From Oscillospiraceae bacterium (GTDB lineage: Bacteria > Bacillota > Clostridia > Oscillospirales > Oscillospiraceae), in contig JAITQY010000182.1 of NCBI GenBank assembly GCA_031288675.1, positions 1 to 10,674 on the forward strand: a stretch of DNA of 10,674 nucleotides. The letters are read 5' to 3'. Position numbers and translations under genes: made by a program. Numbering within the stretch: position 1 is the stretch's first letter; the number at the start of each line of letters is the position of its first letter. Of the stretch, positions 6,243 through 10,674 are shown in pieces. The notes below the pieces were generated by a model. It was not told where the DNA came from and searched no databases. It was given only the letters and a program-made list of their open reading frames with translations.

Positions 6243-9200
6243 TTAATCCATTTTTACCGCGCGGCCGAGTGAAATGTAGTAGATATACGATTCTTTTACC
6301 GGCTTACCGAACAATCTTGACAACGCGAGCGAATATGCTTTGATTTGACCGGAATAGAACTCTGACCGCTCGGAAACAGTATCGGCGTTGACGCGGTCGG
6401 ACTTGTAGTCCACAAGAACAAGTTCTCCGCGTTCCTCAAAACATATGTCCGCTACGCCCTGCAACAGTATTTTGTCCTCACCAAGTTCCGGCAGAAGATC
6501 TTTCGCGGCGACGAGCAGTGAGAATTTGAACTCCCGCCGGACATTTTCCGCGCGAAGTATACGTTGACCGAGCGGCGAGGCAAAGAACTCAAACAGCCGG
6601 TCTGAGTTTTTGCGCACGATTTCAATTTCGTTCGCAGTTGCTGCGATTGCCGTAAGACGCTCCAAAAGGTGTTCACGGAGCTGCCGTTTTGACGCGGAAC
6701 GCACTACAGTCAGGTTGGCAAGTTCTAACGCTTTATGCAGTATGTTTCCGCGGTTAACGGCGGTTGCGGCAGATAGCTCAGAAGTGATGAAAGTGGGTTC
6801 CCGAAATGATGTTGCCGACGCGGAGGAGTGGAAAGGTTCGGCAAACTCCTGAGCTTCTTCGGTTAGATAGGTGCCTTTAAGCTCTGTGGCGGTGAGCTTT
6901 GACGGCACATATCGGGAGTATTTCTGAAGAAGCGCTTGTAATTGTTCGTCAGCGGACGCATAGACCGGCTCTAAAGGTTCGGGTGCAATGGTTATTGAGG
7001 CGGCGTCCGTACCGCGCTCCGGAACACTGCAAGGGACGGCTCTGTTGCCGAATACCATTGCCAGCCATTCGCCCGGCGACTGAGCGCGTATCAGACGCTC
7101 CGGCACGATTGGAGCGTCCGCGGCGTCCGGCAGTTTAGAAGCGGAGTAGACTATATACAGCCGTTCCTTAGAGCGTGTCAGCGCGACGTAGAGTATACGC
7201 ATCTCCTCGGACAGCATTTCGGACAAGAGTTTTTCTTTGATTGCCAGTCTTGGAAGAGTAGGATATGTAACGCCGCGAGCTGAATCAATCAGTTTAGGAC
7301 CCGCGCCGAAATGCTCGTGCGGGAGAATGGGAGCCATTTCGTCCCGGCGGTTGAAGCGGGCGGCGGTATCGGCAAGGATAACTATTTTGTATTCCAACCC
7401 CTTGGATGCGTGTATACTGGCAATCGTAACCGCATTGGCGTCCGGGGCTGGCGCGGTATCTACCGGAGATGTGCCTGAATTTTCAAATTGGCGAAGCCGG
7501 TTCAGGAACGCGAACAATCCTTTATGACCGTTTTTTTCAAATTCCTTTGCCCATTCCAAAATCCTCGTGAACACCATTCCGGAGTCGGAGGAAATCGACC
7601 GGAAAATCTCAACGAAACCGGTAAGCTCGTCAATTTTAATCAGAAGTTCGCCAACCGGTAAATCTGCGCTTAACTTACGCAGAGTTGAAAGCGTATCCGC
7701 GAATGCCTTACACTTTTCATAGCGACCGCTGTTGTTCAGGAATGCCGAGCTGAAACTTACGGAGTTATCAAATTCACGGATCATAGCAAGCTCATCATTG
7801 GAGAACCCAAAAAGTTTAAGAGCCGCGATGAGCGGAATGTCCCTTGTGGGGTTGTCTATGACCTCTAAAATAGAGCGCAGCGCCATCACATCCGGTCGGG
7901 TAAAGAAGTCTTCGCCTCTGCCGGAATTGACGGGTATATGAAGTTTTAGCAATTCGTCCGCGTAGAATTTTGCTCTGCCGGAGGGAGAGCGGAACAGTAT
8001 CGCGACGTCACGCGGAGAGTTTCCGTCTGATAGCAAACGGCGTACTTCCTCCGCGACGAAGCGCGCTTCCTGCTCCGCGCGCGTACCCTCGTCAAGAGTA
8101 AGCGACAGGAAGCGAACGCGGTCAGGCTCTAAAGTTTCCGGAGGGTTAAGCCCGGCGCGCAAACGTTCCGAACTGCCGTACTCCATTTCACCGAGTTTAA
8201 CGGACATAATTGCCTGAAATATCTCATTCACAGACGTAAGGATTTCCGGGCGGCTTCGGAAGTTCTGAGGGAGCAGTATTTTGTCAAAGTCGCCGCTTTT
8301 GAGATACCGCAGGAAAATACCCGGATCGGATTTACGGAACCGGTAGATGGATTGCTTGACGTCGCCTACGGCAAGCAAACGTGTTCCGCTACTGGTCAGA
8401 GCGCGGAAAATCAAATCCTGAACACCGTTGATGTCCTGAAACTCGTCCACCATAACTTCGTCAAAGCGCGAACCGATTTGCCGCGCGAACTCAGTAAATC
8501 CGCCGTTGCCGTCAGTCAGGAGTTTCAGGGTATAGTGCGATAAGTCCGCAAAGTCCAAGCAGTTGCGCCTGCGCTTTTCGGCAGAATAGCGGTCGGAGAA
8601 ACTAAGTACAAGGCGGTAGAACTCTAATTCGGCAGGGTGAATCGCGCGCATATCGGCGGTAAGCTCGTCAATAGCGCCGATGAAGATACGCGGCAGACGC
8701 TCCTCAATGGTTTTCTTACACTCGTCGCGTAATGACTTGGCGGACTGCGCCGCGTCTGAAGCGTCGGTCAATCTGCCGACTTTGAACTCTATTTGCGATA
8801 GGGCATTATATGCCGCATCCCAGCCGGAATCAACGGCTGCGGACAGAGTATAAAGCCCTCCAAGAGTGTTTGAGAAGCCCTCATAGTAAGCTTTCTCCGC
8901 TTTGTCGTCGCCGCGAATCAGGTCGATGGCGAGGCGCATTTGAGTGATTTCGTACTCGGCAATGTCTTTGACGCGGTCAAGGAGAAAAGAAGTATAGAGC
9001 GCAGGGTCAGGCTCAGCGTCAATGCGGTCTGACAGCCAGCGTTCGGGGGAGGGCAAAGCCTGAAGTTTGTCGTATGTTTCAAGCACGGCGGTTGACAGCT
9101 TGTAATCATCCCGCCCCGCGCTGAATGACGTTACAAGTCGGCTGAAAGATTCGGACTTAGCCTCGTAACGTTCTTCAAGAAGGTCTTCTAAGACACGGTT

Positions 9201-9599
9201 TTGTATCAGACGCGTTTCGGAATCGTCGATAATACGGAAGTCGGAGCGCAAATCAAGTTCGTGCGCGAACTCACGCAGGATCTGACCGCAGAAAGAGTCA
9301 ATGGTGGTAATGGGCGCGGAGTAAAGCTCGCGCGTTCGGGTGAGCCATATTTTACGTTCGGCGAGCGGTGCGGAACGCATTCGCGCGGAGAACGCGTCCG
9401 CAACGCGTCCGCGAAGCTCTGCGGCGGCGGCGCGGGTAAATGTGATGAGCAGGAACTTGCCGACGCTTACGCCGCGCTCCGCCAAGCGCGTAATGCGCTC
9501 GACAAGCACACGGGTTTTACCGCTGCCCGCAGCCGCGGAAATCAGCAGTTTACTGCCGGAGTATTCAATTGCGCTGAGCTGTTCAGGTGTGAAGTTCAT
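6243..9599 (-). CDS. addA: ATP-dependent helicase/nuclease subunit A
   Basis: AddA is the helicase-nuclease subunit of AddAB, the Firmicutes counterpart of RecBCD, which resects double-strand DNA ends for recombination. The 1118-residue product is near the usual 1150-1250. UvrD/Rep helicase motifs run in order: Walker A SAAAGSGKT (21-29), Ia LITFTRAAAAELR (51-63), II VDEFQD (384-389), III GDVKQSIYRFR (412-422), IV QNFRSR (445-450), V SIHASKGLEY (728-737) and VI RILYVALTRSKERL (801-814). The C-terminal RecB-type nuclease is complete: the His in GNILHKALE (His955), GVADI (Asp1051), LVDYKSD (Asp1064, Lys1066) and QIKAYS (1085-1090). No Fe-S cysteine set is expected in AddA and none is seen. The start has no close Shine-Dalgarno; AAAGG is 14 bases away. 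addB, normally adjacent upstream, is absent; a repeat-filled leader is there instead. Confidence 0.96.
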   Translation of the reverse strand: MNFTPEQLSAIEYSGSKLLISAAAGSGKTRVLVERITRLAERGVSVGKFLLITFTRAAAAELRGRVADAFSARMRSAPLAERKIWLTRTRELYSAPITTIDSFCGQILREFAHELDLRSDFRIIDDSETRLIQNRVLEDLLEERYEAKSESFSRLVTSFSAGRDDYKLSTAVLETYDKLQALPSPERWLSDRIDAEPDPALYTSFLLDRVKDIAEYEITQMRLAIDLIRGDDKAEKAYYEGFSNTLGGLYTLSAAVDSGWDAAYNALSQIEFKVGRLTDASDAAQSAKSLRDECKKTIEERLPRIFIGAIDELTADMRAIHPAELEFYRLVLSFSDRYSAEKRRRNCLDFADLSHYTLKLLTDGNGGFTEFARQIGSRFDEVMVDEFQDINGVQDLIFRALTSSGTRLLAVGDVKQSIYRFRKSDPGIFLRYLKSGDFDKILLPQNFRSRPEILTSVNEIFQAIMSVKLGEMEYGSSERLRAGLNPPETLEPDRVRFLSLTLDEGTRAEQEARFVAEEVRRLLSDGNSPRDVAILFRSPSGRAKFYADELLKLHIPVNSGRGEDFFTRPDVMALRSILEVIDNPTRDIPLIAALKLFGFSNDELAMIREFDNSVSFSSAFLNNSGRYEKCKAFADTLSTLRKLSADLPVGELLIKIDELTGFVEIFRSISSDSGMVFTRILEWAKEFEKNGHKGLFAFLNRLRQFENSGTSPVDTAPAPDANAVTIASIHASKGLEYKIVILADTAARFNRRDEMAPILPHEHFGAGPKLIDSARGVTYPTLPRLAIKEKLLSEMLSEEMRILYVALTRSKERLYIVYSASKLPDAADAPIVPERLIRAQSPGEWLAMVFGNRAVPCSVPERGTDAASITIAPEPLEPVYASADEQLQALLQKYSRYVPSKLTATELKGTYLTEEAQEFAEPFHSSASATSFREPTFITSELSAATAVNRGNILHKALELANLTVVRSASKRQLREHLLERLTAIAATANEIEIVRKNSDRLFEFFASPLGQRILRAENVRREFKFSLLVAAKDLLPELGEDKILLQGVADICFEERGELVLVDYKSDRVNADTVSERSEFYSGQIKAYSLALSRLFGKPVKESYIYYISLGRAVKMD

Positions 9600-9602
9600 A
9601 AG

Positions 9603-9806
9603 ATAGTAGGTAGCCTTTAGTCGACAGTCGCAAGTGGACGGGAGTTAGTCGACAGCCGATAGTCGTGAGTAGACAGCGGACGAGGGCGCCCGCGCAGGAG
9701 ATAGGCGGTAGGTAGTAGGAATTAGTGGACGATGGAAATGACGGGCGAGCGATGCTCGCCCCTACGAAAACTGGATAGTCGGCAGTCTATAGTCAACAGT
9801 CGGCAG
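9603..9806. repeat. Cluster of imperfect TAGTCGACAG / TAGTAGG-type short repeats
   Basis: TTAGTCGACAG occurs exactly at 9617-9627 and 9645-9655 (period 28). Degenerate relatives are GATAGTCGTGAGTAGACAG (9659-9677), GATAGTCGGCAGTC (9774-9787) and TATAGTCAACAGTCGGCAG (9788-9806). TAGTAGG/TAGGTAG runs occur at 9603-9613 and 9706-9720. No coding potential is apparent. The units are too short and irregular for CRISPR. This looks like the low-complexity AGTC-type intergenic repeats that decorate some clostridial genomes. Confidence 0.7.
9743..9766. repeat. GC-rich hairpin repeat, copy 1
   Basis: GGGCGAGC-GAT-GCTCGCCC (9743-9761) is a perfect 8-bp stem with a 3-base loop, followed by CTACG (9762-9766). 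Copy 2 at 9847-9870 matches it at 22 of 24 positions. Hairpins ending in CCCCTACG are a recurrent intergenic element type in many bacterial genomes (recollection, not checked here). Confidence 0.75.
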
Positions 9807-9840
9807 GGGACGAGAGACGCGCCCTACGGGGGACGAGAGA
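9806..9840. repeat. Direct repeat of a GGGGACGAGAGA unit
   Basis: GGGGACGAGAGA occurs exactly at 9806-9817 and 9829-9840, 23 bases apart, with CCCTACGG between them. GGGGACGGGG at 9870-9879 after the second hairpin is a decayed third copy. This suggests local duplication of pieces of the hairpin element's flank. Confidence 0.65.
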
Positions 9841-9846
9841 TACGGC

Positions 9847-9870
9847 GGGCGGGCGGTGCTCGCCCCTACG
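9847..9870. repeat. GC-rich hairpin repeat, copy 2
   Basis: GGGCGGGC-GGT-GCTCGCCC (9847-9865), then CTACG. It differs from copy 1 by two A-to-G changes. The one in the stem turns an A-T pair into a G·T (G·U in RNA) pair, so the fold of the + strand RNA is kept; on the addA-sense RNA that position becomes a C-A mismatch. Confidence 0.75.
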
Positions 9871-9897
9871 GGGACGGGGTTGCATTACGCGTGACGT

Positions 9898-9927
9898 TAA
9901 TCATTAAATATTAGTCACTAATCATTA
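9898..9927. promoter_or_regulatory. Paired TAATCATTA palindromes at the addA promoter start site
   Basis: The 9-mer TAATCATTA, a perfect TAAT-n-ATTA palindrome, occurs at 9898-9906 and 9919-9927, spaced 21 bases (two helical turns). Both lie at or just downstream of the predicted addA transcription start (about 9928). A third copy is at 10066-10074. The placement fits an operator, but the AT-rich setting makes chance copies plausible. Confidence 0.35.
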
Positions 9928-9934
9928 CGCAAGT

Positions 9935-9963
9935 ATTGTAGCACAAAGTTTCTGGTTTGTCAA
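9935..9963 (-). promoter_or_regulatory. Sigma-A promoter reading toward addA
   Basis: On the - strand, TTGACA (9963-9958) and TACAAT (9940-9935) are separated by exactly 17 bases. The -35 is perfect and the -10 matches at 5 of 6. The predicted start near 9928 leaves a leader of about 330 bases before the addA ATG, filled by the repeats at 9603-9880. No other gene lies between, so addA (and the DUF4364 gene) is the likely target. Confidence 0.75.
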
Positions 9964-10027
9964 GAGTTTATTTGCGCGCAATCGTAAATAATTTGTGAAC
10001 GATAGGGCGAATGAGCATTGACCAATA

Positions 10028-10056
10028 TTGACTGAATTAAGTGCGGGCTGTATATA
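10028..10056 (+). promoter_or_regulatory. Candidate upstream + strand promoter
   Basis: TTGACT (10028-10033) and TATATA (10051-10056) lie 17 bases apart, each 5 of 6 to consensus. It could be a distal hppA promoter with a leader of about 230 bases, or start a short RNA ending before the hppA promoter. Background AT content lowers confidence. Confidence 0.4.
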
Positions 10057-10184
10057 GCGGTTAAATAATCATTAAGTTTGCTTATCTTACCATAGAAACG
10101 AACAAAAGTCTACTCTCTATTTTCAGGATATTTGTATCAATGTACCAAAGAGTAAAAACGCTCTTTTAGACGGCAAAAATACTC

Positions 10185-10214
10185 TTGACAATGTTCGATA
10201 CGATATGATATTAT
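10185..10214 (+). promoter_or_regulatory. Sigma-A promoter of hppA
   Basis: TTGACA (10185-10190), an 18-base spacer and TATTAT (10209-10214). The predicted start near 10221 gives a leader of about 75 bases. The AAGAGTA (10148-10154) and TACTCTT (10180-10186) inverted repeat overlaps the -35 edge and might be a regulator site. Confidence 0.75.
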
Positions 10215-10241
10215 GAACAAGTCATTAACAAATTAGGATGT

Positions 10242-10273
10242 TGTATTGCGCTGTAAAATACGGTCGCAATACA
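10242..10273 (+). promoter_or_regulatory. Leader hairpin just before the hppA ribosome binding site
   Basis: TGTATTGCG (10242-10250) and CGCAATACA (10265-10273) form a perfect 9-bp stem. CTGT (10251-10254) can pair with ACGG (10260-10263), with one G·U pair and a bulged T, extending it. The stem ends seven bases before GGGAGG. It is not followed by a T-run, so a role in translation or mRNA stability is more likely than termination. Confidence 0.55.
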
Positions 10274-10295
10274 CAGCAATGGGAGGTTATAACAT

Positions 10296-10674
10296 ATGAG
10301 TATAGACATACTCTTCTGGCTGGTTCCTATTGGATCCGTGTTAGGTCTGCTCTTTGCCTTTATTCAGGCAAAGCGTGTACTGAGCGCTTCCGAGGGAAAC
10401 GACACAATGAAGAAAATCTCGGCGTATGTGCGGCAGGGAGCTAACGCTTACCTGAAGCGCCAGTACGCCGGCGTAGGATTGTTCTTCATTTTGATGTTTG
10501 TAGTTTTGGGCATTATGGCGTTTGCTAAGCTGCTTACCCCGTATGTTCCGTTTGCATTCATCACAGGCGGATTCTTCTCCGGTCTGAGCGGATTCATCGG
10601 AATGAAGATCGCCACGGCGGCAAATGCCCGTACAGCTCAGGCGTCAAGCGAAAGCCTTAACCGCGGACTTCGCG
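10296..10674 (+). CDS. hppA: Membrane-bound ion-pumping pyrophosphatase, N-terminal part
   Basis: Membrane pyrophosphatases hydrolyse pyrophosphate and pump H+ or Na+ across the membrane, recovering energy from biosynthetic pyrophosphate. The frame stays open to the window end, giving 126 residues of a protein usually near 650-700. Visible are a first membrane helix (about 4-24), the conserved ISAYVRQGANAYLKRQY (41-57), a second helix (about 59-80), a third (about 84-105), and the family block GMKIATAANARTA (102-114) followed by SLNRGLR. The catalytic pyrophosphate-binding loops and the residue that separates K+-dependent from K+-independent types lie beyond the window, so ion specificity cannot be judged. 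A TGGGAGGT Shine-Dalgarno precedes the ATG by nine bases. It has its own promoter and is divergent from addA. Confidence 0.94.
   Translation, partial: MSIDILFWLVPIGSVLGLLFAFIQAKRVLSASEGNDTMKKISAYVRQGANAYLKRQYAGVGLFFILMFVVLGIMAFAKLLTPYVPFAFITGGFFSGLSGFIGMKIATAANARTAQASSESLNRGLR

Noticed and set aside
9603..9880. CRISPR-like array
   Set aside because: The repeats are short, degenerate and irregularly spaced, with no constant-length unique spacers, and no cas gene is present.
9732..9914. Open frame of 60 codons on the + strand
   Set aside because: It reads straight through the hairpin and AGTC-type repeats; the peptide (GERCSPLR, PYGG and similar) is repeat translation and has no ribosome binding site.
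10238..10444. Open frame of 68 codons over the hppA start
   Set aside because: It overlaps the hppA leader and coding region in a different frame; the hppA frame has a strong ribosome binding site and family motifs.

Overview
The window looks like a chromosomal housekeeping segment from a Gram-positive anaerobe of the class Clostridia, probably an uncultured Oscillospirales-type lineage. Three things point there: the order uvrC–rsmD–coaD–coiled-coil 'ATPase-like' gene–fused secDF, a DUF4364 gene beside addA, and a membrane pyrophosphatase. The taxonomic placement is inference from gene content and order. Nothing seen is a phage, transposon gene, CRISPR array, tRNA or rRNA.

Left part (2-5562, all + strand): the 3' end of uvrC (nucleotide excision repair) overlaps rsmD (16S rRNA methylation) by ATGA. 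coaD (coenzyme A synthesis) follows and overlaps a small coiled-coil protein by ATGA. Then come a fused SecDF (protein export) and a small SAM methyltransferase. These six genes could be one co-directional transcription unit. A textbook-quality sigma-A promoter lies inside the 3' end of rsmD and probably drives coaD and the genes after it separately. A weak promoter candidate precedes secDF, and a strong hairpin separates secDF from the methyltransferase.

Middle (5563-9599): a 197-base stretch without a gene (5563-5759) lies between convergent genes; I see no convincing terminator in it. Then, on the - strand, come a short DUF4364-type winged-helix protein and the large helicase-nuclease addA, transcribed addA then DUF4364. 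The usual partner addB is not next to addA.

Right part (9600-10674): a 696-base divergent intergenic region. Its addA-proximal half is packed with GC-rich and AGTC-type imperfect repeats and two copies of a hairpin ending in CCCCTACG. Its distal half is AT-rich and holds a near-perfect sigma-A promoter pointing toward addA, two palindromic 9-mers at that promoter's predicted start site, a second candidate promoter on the + strand, and a clear sigma-A promoter for hppA. The addA promoter is about 330 bases from the addA start, so the repeat block would be transcribed as addA leader RNA. The hppA leader carries a perfect 9-bp hairpin just ahead of its ribosome binding site. The window ends inside hppA.

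The genes themselves are ordinary. The points worth a second look are regulatory or structural: the promoter embedded in rsmD, the repeat-filled addA leader, the hppA leader hairpin, an insertion and altered motif in UvrC, and an Asp-to-Ala change in the SecF half of SecDF. I did not find a convincing new biological system here.
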